DNA from: Eulemur rufifrons
Taxonomy: Eukaryota > Chordata > Mammalia > Primates > Lemuridae
Direction of reading: 5' to 3'
DNA: 64,000 nt
Assembly (NCBI RefSeq): GCF_041146395.1
Contig: NC_090989.1
Coordinates: 247,556,843 to 247,620,842 of the forward strand
Both the position numbers and the translations under genes were made by a program. How positions within the stretch are numbered: position 1 is the stretch's first letter; each line of letters begins with the position of its first letter. Below are positions 24,974-35,575 of this stretch, one piece after another. The notes under the pieces are model-generated. The model saw only the letters and a list, made by a program, of their open reading frames with translations, was not told the DNA's origin and made no database searches.

Positions 24974-26824
24974 TACAAATACACATGCACAATCATATTC
25001 TACTAATATAGACTGAAAATCAGAGAAGAATGAATCCTGCTTACAGTTCCCAAAGGTTTTTTACTCATTATTTGAGGAAAATGTATGCTAACTTATGTAC
25101 ATTTTAAAGTCTATGTAAATGTATATATATGAAAAATTATAATTAGCTAGATCCCCTTCCTCTCCCACTATCAATATAGTCTTTTTATCAGAATATAGGG
25201 AAATATAGAGAAAGTGAACATGGATAAGGCATTTACTAAAATACACAAAAATTTTAAACAGTGTACTAAAAATCTTATGAAGGTAGTAATTTTCTGTGTC
25301 TCTGTTTCTTCACCAAAAAAGAGGGTATTCATCATCTCAAAGGTGTTTCTGGCTCTAGTATTTAAATATGTTATGTTTTCTATAACTATATATGATCTTG
25401 AACACTGGCAATGATAATCACCACCACTGAGGATTTACTATGTTTTAGACCTTTTATATTTAATAATTATAATCTGTATAATATGCAAATTATGTTATCA
25501 CATAGGGTAATCTACTGTAGCATAGAGACTAACCATCTACATCAAACAATTAGTAAATAATAAACAAGATGCTGAAACGTGTCTAACTGGTTTTCTTCTA
25601 CTCAATACTTACTCCGTAAGATTCCAAAGCATTGAATAATGGTACACTTACTTGAATATACTATAGTTTGTACAATAAGAATAGCTCAAGATATACTGCA
25701 AAACTTGGTTAGAAATGAGGGCTGAAGTTAAAGAAGGGTTTTGCTTTACTCTGAATTAACAAACTATTTAAATAGCTTCAATTTCTGAATGATTAATAAA
25801 TATTTTACTAAATGTGGTATCACATAATTTTAACTGCATCACAAACATGAGGATACATTTAATGTATCACCCTACAATGACTAAAATATTATCAGAGATT
25901 TTTTAAATTAAAATTATTTTAGCACTAAGAACACAGTAATGATCTGAATAAATGGCACAATATATATATTATAGGGATTAAATAAATTAAATTATATATA
26001 TCTAAATGGAAAGAAAATAAAATTGCAGAACTAAAAATAAAAACAAATTCTCCAAGAAATACGTTTTCTTGCCTAAGCCATATTGTAAACAAACATGCAT
26101 TTAAGAAACAGCTTCATGCTATAGTAAGTAGACTTACAGGCCAGGATAAAGGGAGAGGACGGAAAAAGGGTGAGAGATCTCATTTACCTCATCTCTATAA
26201 AGAAAAAGATGAGAAATGCACAGAGGTAATTTTATTTTTATTTGTACTTTTACCATAAATCCTTGAACTAAAATAATTGTAAGACAAGCCAATCAGCAAA
26301 AGATTTAAAGATTGCATTAAACCAGCTGAAAGCCAATAATAAATCACTCTAAAATCTCTAAACAAAGTGAAATATGATCATAAACACACTATTTACCTTC
26401 AGCTACAAAGAGCTACAGTCTCTAGTATATATGTAAAAGACAATTAAGACAAATAAAGAAAATAATTGCATTTTCAGTCTTGTTTTTGGTAGTGATTTTC
26501 CAAATGAGCTTTTTTGGGGGGTTTCTATTTATTGAATTCTTCAGCTAATTGCCCTATCACGAAAACTTCATATTAATATAAATATGGGGTGACTAACCCC
26601 TAAATTGGATGCTACCTTAATAAAAGTAATAGCTCCATCTATCCAAAATATTTTAAAGCATGTCAAATGACTTAAGTGGAATTATTTCCATGTTGGGTGC
26701 GTAACTAGAGTGCTTATTAAGATTCAGAGAGGTAGAAAAAATTTATATATTGTTCAATTATTGTCCTCATGTTATGTATTCTTGCAAGACCATAAGCTTC
26801 TGATAATAAATTCTTTCCCCAAAG
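24974..26824. other. Very AT-rich non-genic DNA
   Basis: No identified repeat or gene. Several short TA-rich tracts (for example 25960-26000). Confidence 0.5.
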
Positions 26825-26975
26825 AATGCTGGAAGCTCATGCTTACACAATAGCCCCAGGACATCGTTTTACTATGCATGTGAATCATCTGTTACTCACT
26901 AGAATTATGTATGTGGGCAAGAAAAATAAATAGTGTATGGCTTTATAAATCTAGATAACCAGCACTAAACACACA

Positions 26976-26978
<3 letters not shown>
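26825..26978 (+). repeat. Unidentified repeat, copy A
   Basis: It aligns in direct orientation with 29138-29292. Shared runs include 'actatgcatgtgaa'/'attatgcatgtgaa', 'tagaattat', 'agtgtatgg' and 'tttataaatctagataa'. By eye identity is near 80 percent with small indels. I do not recognise the family. It is followed immediately by a (TC)n microsatellite at 26979-27008. Confidence 0.7.

Positions 26979-27008
<30 letters not shown>
26979..27008. repeat. (TC)n microsatellite
   Basis: Fifteen uninterrupted TC units directly after repeat copy A. Confidence 0.98.
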
Positions 27009-27011
<3 letters not shown>

Positions 27012-27714
27012 ATATATTGGGACTGTGATTATCAATTATCTTCACAAAAGTGGAAATTCAATACTTTTAATTCAATGATAATAATAATATCACCTTTGGA
27101 CAAAAAAATAAAAAGACAAATTACAGAGAAACAAAACAACAAACATGAGTGTCACTGAACTGATCAGAAGAAAGAAAATGACAAACTCCACAGGAACAAT
27201 AATTTTTGTTTATGTCTGAGCCATTTTTGTTGTCTGTATTTAATGAACTTACTGAATACAACTACAAGAAGAAGCAGTATTATTAAAGATCCTCTAGACC
27301 AAAATCTATCATTCATTTAAAAAATCTCATCCTTTGGTATGATTTAATCATTATTTTCCATAGTCTGACCAATCTCTCTCTCATTCTTTTTCAATTGCAC
27401 TCTCTGGCTTTTGTGGAGAGTTATTTAATATTATTTCATTCCAAAAAAATCTTGGGACTTTTCCCTCAATCAGTCCAACTCCTAAATTTTACTATGACAC
27501 ATCCCTATATTACAAACTAGTTACATGCCATTTCAGTGGTAAATACCTTAGGATTTGCAAATTTCCGGCTACACACATACAAGTGAAAAGGCTTCAGAAG
27601 CAACCAGAAGCAGAATCCCTCCATCCATTCATTAGCCAAAGTTGTAGGGAGAAGAAATATGAAACATCAGAACAACAAACTTTACAAATCATCCAGATTA
27701 AAATATTCCGTACC
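27009..27714. other. Non-genic DNA, nothing identified
   Basis: No repeat or exon recognised. Confidence 0.5.
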
Positions 27715-27895
27715 TTTTCTACTCAAAGTGTAGTTCTAGGATCAGTAGCATAGATATCACCTGGGAGCTTGTTAGAAAAGCAGAATCACCTGCTGGTAGA
27801 TCTGGCCCTCTAAATCTGCATTTCAATAAGATCCCCAGGTGATCGACATGTATATGAAAGTGTAAGGTGTATTGCTCAATACTATTTAAGGAACT
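27715..27895. mobile_element. MER5A-type hAT-Charlie MITE
   Basis: 'ctcaaagtgtagttctagga', 'tcacctgggagcttgttaga', 'aaagcagaatcacctg', 'ctgcatttcaataagatccc' and 'caggtgatcgacatgtata' follow the MER5A consensus from end to end. Nonautonomous, without coding capacity. Confidence 0.9.
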
Positions 27896-28549
27896 AAGAG
27901 CTCCCAAGTAATTGTCAGATCTTTAACCAGAAAAAAATAAGTAAATAAAACAATCCCCACCCACTCATTCCGCAAAACCCCACCACCAACCCTCAAAAAC
28001 AAAACAAAATAAACACACACACACAAACTTATTGTTCTGATTGGGAGATTCTAAAGCAGACTGTTCATGTTACAACTCAGTAGAAACAGTGAGTTAACTA
28101 AGGGAGGCTAGGTTATTCATCCGTGGATCAATACAAGTAAGTACAAACTATCCCAATTTGAAGACACACATTAAATGGCTTTATTTTCCATTGCTGTCTC
28201 ACCACAGAAGCAGTATTGTCCTGGCTCCTTCTCTTCGTAGTATAGCCTGAGCATTCTGTTCTTCCCAGTCATTAGCACTGCGGTACCCTCATTTTTCCTA
28301 AAAATACTAGCTATGTACTCAATGCCTCTTCTCTGACTTCCAGTAATATTTATTCTGGACATGTAATTTGAAAAATTCTGTGCTGTTTAAATTCCTTTTT
28401 CAGCAGAGATAGAGGACTATTTGAATACTTTTTTTTTTTTTAATGTATGGGGATTGTGTGACATTTAAGGCAAAGGGTTAAAGTTTTAACAATTAAATTC
28501 AGGAATGAAAATTTTCTACAGGGAAAGAAGTCTAGCTCTAGTCTTGGAC
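27896..28549. other. Non-genic DNA with short CA tract
   Basis: A short (CA)n at about 28010-28024 and a T run near 28429-28441. Nothing else recognised. Confidence 0.5.
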
Positions 28550-28665
28550 AACAGATTTATAAAGGCAAGGATTATGTCTCTATTTTGTTATTGTTGTATT
28601 TCCAGTGTAGCCCTAATATGTGTTATGTGCTTAACTAATTAATAGTTTTATGATTGAATTGGGTT
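28550..28665 (+). mobile_element. L2 3' end, sense
   Basis: 'aaaggcaaggattatgtctc', 'tgttgtatttccagtgtagc' and 'atgtgcttaactaattaata' follow the L2 terminal region in order, strongly diverged. Confidence 0.6.
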
Positions 28666-29137
28666 GCATTAAAACCAATTCCTTCAGTCTAATCAGATAG
28701 TAAAGTTTTTATATTCAAACTAACAGTCTTGTATTATAAAGAAAAAAATGTATGACAGAAGAGCTCAGAAAATAAGAGCATTGGATTCTAGTTATACCTT
28801 CATGGCAAAAATAATGGTCATAACATTTCTGAAGGGGAAAAATGTAACTATTAAAAATTTTCAAAATGGCATAATATCTGTGGTATAAACTGTGAAGTAA
28901 CTCACTAGTCTATTTCTTTTGATTTATTATAAATAGCTTAAAATATAATCAAGGTAAAATACAAAGACTATGCAGCCATATTGTGGAGCAATATGTTAAT
29001 ACCTGCCCAAATAATCAATATCCCTCTCTAGAATTTTGGTGGATGCTCATTGTTTTTAAAAATCTGTTCCCATCTTCTTCTACAGTAATTATTCTTTTTA
29101 AAAAGATCTATACTATCTTCTAGTAAGATACCAGAAG

Positions 29138-29292
29138 GAACTGGAAGGAAACTCATGCTTATCCAATAGGGTTAGGAGCTCTTTCTATTATGCATGTGAA
29201 CCATCTATTACTGAATAGAATTATAGATGTGGCCAAAAAGAATGAATAGTCAGTGTATGGATTTATAAATCTAGATAATCGATACTAAAGAT
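29138..29292 (+). repeat. Unidentified repeat, copy B
   Basis: Direct-orientation partner of 26825-26978, about 2.3 kb downstream. It is followed by an (AC)n microsatellite (29293-29312), where copy A is followed by (TC)n. Homology appears to end at the microsatellite on the right and near 'ggaaggaaactcatgctt' on the left. Confidence 0.7.
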
Positions 29293-29312
29293 ACACACAC
29301 ACACACACACAC
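29293..29312. repeat. (AC)n microsatellite
   Basis: An uninterrupted AC run directly after repeat copy B. Confidence 0.97.
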
Positions 29313-30275
29313 TTACAAATTCAGGAACAAAAATTAGGTGGGAAAAATTGTTCTATAAGGTGATCAGGAAAATAATCAAATAGTATACAAAAATCCTTAA
29401 AACCAACAGACCAGTCATTATATTTGAGGGTAAAGACCATTCTCAGATTGATTTACTGACAGGTTAAACACCAATGAAGCAGTAGATAAAGCTTCCAACC
29501 AAAATACTCATTAGGGACTAGCTAATTCTCATGCATTTGGGAATTGAGAACATTATCACTTTTATTTGCATAATCATTTGCTACTGATACAACCTTGAAT
29601 ATATCTGATTCATAAAATCTTCAAAAGATAATTGTAGTCTCAAAAGCTCTTAAATTCACATCTGAAAATATTTTTTAGGTAACAGGATTTGATATTTATA
29701 TTAAAACTGATCTGATACTGTAACATATGATAAGCACATCATACACAAATGAGCACTTAATGAATAACTTGTGTTATGAAAATTAGTTAAATGATGCACT
29801 AAATCTATTAAGATGTTCTCATTTTTCATTGTTTATACAAAAATAGGAAGGTGTCTGCAATTAGTATATCTCATTAAATAAGACAAGTTCCACATCATTA
29901 TGATTTTTATGTACAAACTGATAAAAGAGAGGACATGTGTTTCCTCAAGTATAGAAGGACTCTATCATAAAACTTTAAAGAATTGAAAATGAAGGATGTA
30001 TGAATCATATTCTTGGGATATTCCTATGGTATATAACTCAAAGATGACATCAAACACTGGGATGCATCTATGTTAAAGCTGTGTCCTATTCTGTTTGAAT
30101 TATTTTTTTATTTTCCAAGATGTTTGAGATGTATTTTAGTATTGGAGGACAGTCTAAACTTTATTCTAAAGTGGTAGTTGTAAGTGTATGTGAGTGTGTA
30201 TGGGTATGCATGTTTTAGACTACACATCTTTATGTGTAAATTAATTTGCTTCTAAGAGATCAACAATATAACATT
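29313..30275. other. AT-rich non-genic DNA
   Basis: No gene or repeat family recognised up to the L1 target site. Confidence 0.5.
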
Positions 30276-31020
30276 TTAAAGGTTTATTTATTTTTATTTT
30301 TTTTAACATTTTTTTTTTTAATTTTTTTTTTGTTTGTTTGTTTTTCAGCTCATTAAGGGGGTACAAAAGATCAGGCTATATACATTGCCCATGCCTCCCC
30401 ATCCCCCCGAGTCTGAGCTTTAGTTGTGTCCATTCCCTAGACAGTGCACATCACACTCATCATGTAGGTGTGCACTCCTCCCCTCCCCCCACCCCATCCC
30501 CCCCAGTCAGAACTTCAATCGTGACCATTCCCCAGGCAGTGCGCATCGCACTCATCAAGTAGGTATACACCCATCCCTTCCACCCAGCCCCGACCTCTGT
30601 CCGATATCCAATTGGTGTTAATCCCAAATGTGCACTCAGGGAAACCAGTTTGCTGGTGAGTACATGTGGTGCTTGTTTTTCCATTCTTGGAATACTTCAC
30701 TTAATAGAATGGGTTCCAGCTCTCTCTAGGAGAACCAAAGAGATGCCATATCGCCATTATTTCTAATAGCTGAGTAATATTCCATGGTATACATATACCA
30801 CATTTTGCTAATCCATTCATGAATCGATGGGCATTTGGGTTGTTTCCACATCTTTGCGATTGTGAATTGTGCTGCTATAAACATTCGGGTGCAAGTGTCT
30901 TTTTTATAGAATGACTTTTGTTCCTCTGGGTAGATGCCCAGTAATGGGATTGCTGGATCGAATGGTAGGTCTACTTGAATCTGTGCTCACTTCGGCAGCA
31001 CATATATTAAAGGTTTATTT
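30276..31020 (-). mobile_element. Lemur-type L1 insertion with U6 snRNA fragment at its 5' junction
   Basis: The target-site duplication 'ttaaaggtttattt' is at 30276-30289 and 31007-31020. The inserted DNA (30290-31006) begins with a T-rich tail and continues as reverse-complement lemur-type L1 3' UTR ('taagggggtacaaaagatc'), then the end of ORF2 ('attccatggtatacatatac', 'gggattgctggatcgaatgg'). At about 30980 it switches to the first 29 nt of U6 snRNA. The 3' UTR contains two tandem copies of the C-rich unit (about 30396-30480 and 30493-30565). The L1 is heavily 5'-truncated and cannot encode protein. Confidence 0.92.
30983..31011 (+). pseudogene. RNU6 (pseudogene fragment): U6 snRNA 5' fragment (nt 1-29)
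   Basis: The plus strand starts 'gtgctcacttcggcagcaca' and matches U6 positions 1-29 with two differences (the G of 'gctcgc' is A; the C of 'atactaaa' is T). It begins exactly at the U6 5' terminus and points opposite to the L1 it joins. Its last five bases belong equally to the right target-site duplication. Too short to function. Confidence 0.9.
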
Positions 31021-31059
31021 TATAGAAAATATTTGAGTGGAATATTCAAGAAATTTTAG

Positions 31060-32870
31060 GACCAGGAAAGGAAAGTGAGAAAGAATGGTCAATGAGGCAG
31101 GAGAATGTCTATCCTTGAAGCTCAATGAAGAAAGGTGGAGGGACTTGGATGATAGATTAAGTAAAATAATGGCTGATAAGTGATCACTGGATTTAGTGAC
31201 AGTGATCTTGACAAGAGCAGTTTTGGTTGAGTGGTAAGGTTATCATTATTTTAGTGGGTTCAAGAGAGAGAAATTGGAGGTGCTATGTATAGATGATTAT
31301 TTCTTAGAATTTTGTTGTGAAGAGAAGGAAATAAATACTTAGCTAAAGAGGCAATTTAGGTCATAAGAGAGGGGTTTCTCTGTTTAATGAAAGAAATAAT
31401 AGCATGTTACAAGTGAAAATGATGCAGGAGAATGGGAAAAATTGATGATGCTAGGAAAAAAAAAAAGGATAGATCTGATGAAAGAACAACCTTGAGTAAG
31501 TGAAAGGTTGGGTTCTATTGACACAAGTAGAGAAGTTAGCCTTAGCTATTAACCTGGAGATTTCCCCCACTGCTACAGGGGAGAATGCAAAGTTTATGAG
31601 AACTGCTGATGGCTGCTTTTTAGATGTGGTGGTGGCAGCAGGTGGGGTGTTTCTTATGATTGCATTTATTTTCTCATTAAAATAGGATTTAAGGTCATGA
31701 TTTGAAAGAGGAGGTATTGATGGTTTCAGAGGAGGGAGGAAGGAAAGTAAGAAATACTAGTCGAAGACAGTATAAGAATGAATGGATTAACTTGAAGTTT
31801 ATGGATATATTAATAAATATAACCTGAAACTAGTTGATTTAAACAGAATTTTGTGTTTTCTTTCAGCCATGATCAGCTGCATAGTTCCAGGTACAGAACA
31901 GGTTGAAAGATGGCCTTAATCAGGGTCTTTTTTGTTTGTTTGTTTTGCAAAATGAAGCAAGCAAAGAGTAAGTAAGTGTGGGCATACAAGAGAAGTGATT
32001 ATAATGACTGAATATTGAGTTTAAGCTGGATAAGGAGAAAATAAGTACATAAAGTGTGGGAGATACAGGAAATGTTGATATGGTCAGTGGGTTGTAAGTG
32101 GTCAATCAGAGATCAAAAGATTGTTGAAGTTAGGTGGAAGGAGAGGAGGCAGTGGTCAGAAAGAGGAACAGACAAAACTGAGATCATGGAAAGGCTGCAA
32201 TTATGGTATTAATAATAACAAGTTTATAGTATGAACCTGAGTAGTGAGCTAGTGCAATATTATTGAAGGTAAAGTCATTGGCAGAGAGAAGGTCAAGAAA
32301 CTGAAAGACCAGGTTTTGGAAGGATAGTCCACACATTTATGAAATCACTAAGAATCAAAACAGGACTAGTGTTAGAGAAAGTAACAATGAGCTATGACTT
32401 AAATTTTCAAGAAATTAGGAGGAATGGCAAGGGTGGTAGCGCTGATTGCAACTGGGTCAGACAATGGTCAGTACAGTCTAGTGACATAAGATTCAAAGCT
32501 AGGTGTTTTTAGGGAAGATAGAGGGGCAATGACTGTATCCCATCCAAGTCCAGTGATGTGAGGTGTGCGAAAGTGAAACAATCGCATATAAAGGAGGATG
32601 TATGGGATTCTGTGTCATCAAGGGAGAGACGAATGGCAAATAAACCAAGAAAATCAAAACTATCAAGGAAATAAATGTTTTGGGAAGAATAAGTTATTTC
32701 CAACATTTTTCTGGTGACTGTGAAGAAAGTGTAGCAGGATTTCAAGACCTGAGAGGGGAGAGATGGAGTCAGGGATGGAGAAATGTGTTGAAATGTACAG
32801 GGTTTAGACTGCCAGAAATGGCAGTGACCTGGGGGACCCAAGTTTCTTGGGGTAACTGATAAAGACTTCT
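31060..32870 (-). mobile_element. Long L2 segment (ORF2 region), antisense
   Basis: The plus strand is purine-rich and follows the reverse complement of L2 ORF2: 'cactggatttagtgacagtg', 'tcttgacaagagcagttttg', 'tagtgggttcaagagagaga', 'aaataatagcatgttac', 'gttagccttagctatta', 'tgtggtggtggcagcagg', 'tgggattctgtgtcatcaag', 'gaagaaagtgtagcagga'. The 146-codon minus-strand frame at 32509-32949 lies mostly in this element in the L2 sense direction. It may include ORF2 remnants but shows no intact motif. Confidence 0.72.
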
Positions 32871-33005
32871 GCATCTGTGAAATGGAGTTAAATAATACAC
32901 CGTAGGTCACAGAGTTATGACGAGTAAAAATGAGAAAGATGCAAAGCACTTAGCCCAGTACCTGGCACAACTTAAGTGTGCCATAAACATTACCTATTGT
33001 CATCA
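32871..33005 (+). mobile_element. MIR 3' half, sense
   Basis: 'cttctgcatctgtgaaatgg', 'gcaaagcacttagcccagta', 'cctggcacaacttaagtgtg', 'aaacattacctattgtc': the MIR 3' half in order. Confidence 0.85.
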
Positions 33006-33499
33006 TCATCTTCATTACCTAGTTTGACAAGGGTACTGAGTACTTTAGGAATAAGACATATAATTTTCCAGGAATCAAAAGTTTCCTCCTAGAAATGCAT
33101 CTCTGAAAATATGATGTAAGCTGCTAAGGAAATAAGAACCATTACAAAGAAAAATCATTTAGCGAACAACTTTTTTTAAAGAACAATGATAGTTATGTTC
33201 TTCTTACTTTAGAACTTAGGTTTATTGACTTTATTTCAATGACTCTATGGTATTTGACATGTTGATGCTTTTGATGAAAACATGAGGAGAATCAAAATGA
33301 CATTTTACATGTCAGCACTAAGAATACAAAAGATATTTCAGATTCACTGCAGTTATCTAAATCAGCATAGATTCCTAGTTTCTTTTTAGTTGAAGTAACT
33401 CTTTCCATCCCATAGATGGAAAATGAAGGTGGTAGTTAGCATTTCCATGTGAAACTGTCTTCTTAGTTGAAATCTATTTTCTTTAACAAAAATGGAGAA
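33006..33499. other. Non-genic DNA, nothing identified
   Basis: Apparently unique sequence with no gene. Confidence 0.5.
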
Positions 33500-34330
33500 A
33501 TGTTCCCATTGTTTGATACTGTCTACCGGGAAGCACCATATTTTGAAGTTTCAATTTGTATTCCCAATCTGTTTTTTCCCAGCGAGTCATATGTATTCCC
33601 CTTCCACCCCTCCCTTGGCTCTCTCTCTAGAGATTGTCCTTTTGCAAAGAACTCTGAAGTCTATTACCAGTCTGTTTGGTGTTAATTAAAATGACATTCA
33701 AATTATTTGGGGGTCTGGCTCCCACCGATGCATTGCTCTAGCCTGCTTATAATTAATTCTCTATTCAGCACTAGCAGTAGCCATATCATTGGCCAGGGAG
33801 GTACTTGGAAGATTAATGAAACTGGATAAAATAAATGGAGCTGTAATTTGGGAAGACAAGCTAGACATCCCCACTAAGCAGACACTGCCAAAACCAGCAG
33901 ATTGTAGCTCATCTCTTATTGAGCCATGACAGTAAACATTCATCAAGTGAAGGAAAATAATATGCCAGTCTTAAAATGATATCTTACTCTATACATAGAG
34001 ACAGAAATACTCTAACTCGTCTTTTCTAATTAACTGTAAATAACAATGGGGTTATGTTACAACAGTTATATAGTTATTTCCCAGCCAGTTCCAGTGCATG
34101 AAGTGTGTCCTCAAACTGCTTAATGAGATAGAAAGCCACACGTAAAAGCAGATGGACAGCTAATAAGCTGCTGTAAGGTTGAGCAATATGGCATGATTGG
34201 CTAGAGATGGTACAATCCCATTGAACCTCTCTCAGAAACAGGCAGTAAATCTGAATCCTAATTACAGTGTCCCAGTTCATTTCCTAATCAGACTGCCAGA
34301 TAAGAAAGGATCTCATTTTGAAGCATTAGT
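33500..34330. promoter_or_regulatory. Candidate conserved regulatory block
   Basis: About 830 bp without any repeat I recognise and less AT-rich than its surroundings. It contains clustered transcription-factor-like words: homeodomain cores ('gttaattaaaatga' near 33681, 'ataattaatt' near 33751), E-box-like and bHLH words ('gcagatggacagct' near 34148), a GATA word ('agataagaaagg' near 34298) and 'cctaattaca' near 34257. No open frame looks like an exon. Conservation cannot be judged from one sequence. Confidence 0.35.
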
Positions 34331-35044
34331 CCTCAAATACAGCTAACAATCATGTGAGAAGCTTGAGTTTTTGGTTCCTCCCATAGCAGTCGTAGCTCTT
34401 GCCAATGGCTAGGCTTAGAGATTTTAAGCCAACAGCAGGGCAAAGCTGCTCAGGATAGGTGGAGGCAATCTGATAGACTTAAGGTGGTGCTTTTCACAGA
34501 AACTGGTTGATGATCTCAGGAGAGTGTATATTGACCAAGAACTTATAAAGACCGATACCAAGAAATAATGTAGGTGAAGCCCAACTATGATCCAAATTGG
34601 TAAACAATTTTCAAGACTGCTTTGATTTTAAAGATACTATCCCCATGTCTCTACTTGCGTCTATCATCTAGTGCAACCTGATTTAGGGATATAAAAATGT
34701 GATCTTAAAACTGAGGGTGGCTAGAGACATGCAAATGCTATTTATGACCACTAAATTTCAGCTGCCTTAGAGTAACTCTGTGGTCCACATCTTGTATTTC
34801 CCTTGTTCACCATTACACAGTCCTTACTGTGTAATCTATAGTTGTTTGCATATCTATTTCACCATTTGGTTATAAACTCTTCCAGACTATGTTAATCATT
34901 TTTTATAAATCATTTGTTCAATAAATTGAATAAAGAAACTGTGTTATACATTGGAGGAGAAGGGTATGTAAGAATCAACAAAAACAAATCCCAGATTTTC
35001 AAAAGTTAGAAGACCCAGAAGCAAGTACAAGTAAAATTAATACT
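34331..35044. other. Non-genic DNA containing a perfect hairpin
   Basis: No repeat family recognised. 'attacacagt' (34812-34821), loop 'cctt', then 'actgtgtaat' (34826-34835) form a perfect 10-bp stem with a 4-nt loop. Confidence 0.6.
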
Positions 35045-35230
35045 ATATACATATATGTAGAATATTTGTTTTCCTTTTTTTATTTCAGCATATTATGGGG
35101 GTACAAAAGTTTAGGTTACATATATTGCTCTTCCCCCCACCCCCCGAATCAGAGCTTCAAGCATGTCCATCCCCTAGATGGTGCGCATTACATTCATTAT
35201 GTATGTATACATATATGCAGAATATTTATT
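35045..35230 (-). mobile_element. Very short lemur-type L1 insertion with long target-site duplication
   Basis: About 135 bp of reverse-complement L1 3' end (35071-35206): T-rich tail, 'ttatgggggtacaaaag', a C-rich tract ending 'ccccgaatcagag', 'catgtccatcccctagatgg'. It is flanked by 'atacatatatgtagaatatttgtt' type sequence ending at 35070 and by the matching copy at 35207-35230, a duplication of about 24 bp with two or three differences. It carries a single C-rich unit. Confidence 0.9.
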
Positions 35231-35464
35231 GATTTTCATAATTAAATATTATATTTTTACTGTAAGAAATCCATAAAATATAGGCTGCCAAAATAGTTAA
35301 ATTAAAATCTTTTGTAATACCACAATTCTAACATAAACATTGTCAAACGCTCACATACAGTTTTTCATCTTTCCTGTATAGGATGCATTTATATTTCAAC
35401 AACAGATACAAAAATACATATTTGTAAATTGTTTTACCTAAGTGATATTGGTTCACAACTTTCT

Positions 35465-35575
35465 GATTTACCTTCTAGAATATAAATTCAAAAGTTGTGT
35501 CTATCTCTTTCAATGGTATATTTCCAAAAACTGGAATAGTGCCATGTGTATGGTAGGTACTTAATCAGACTAAAA
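35465..35575 (+). mobile_element. L2 3' end, sense, diverged
   Basis: 'tctagaatataaattcaaaa', 'gttgtgtctatctctttcaa' and 'ctggaatagtgccatgtgta' follow the L2 end region in order. Confidence 0.5.

Noticed and set aside
30983..31011. Functional U6 snRNA gene
   Set aside because: Only the first 29 nt are present. The rest of U6 is missing and the piece abuts the target-site duplication of an L1.
32509..32949. Longest open frame in the window (146 codons, minus strand)
   Set aside because: It lies largely within the antisense L2 and runs into a MIR. No intact domain, no splice or promoter context. Treated as repeat-derived or chance.
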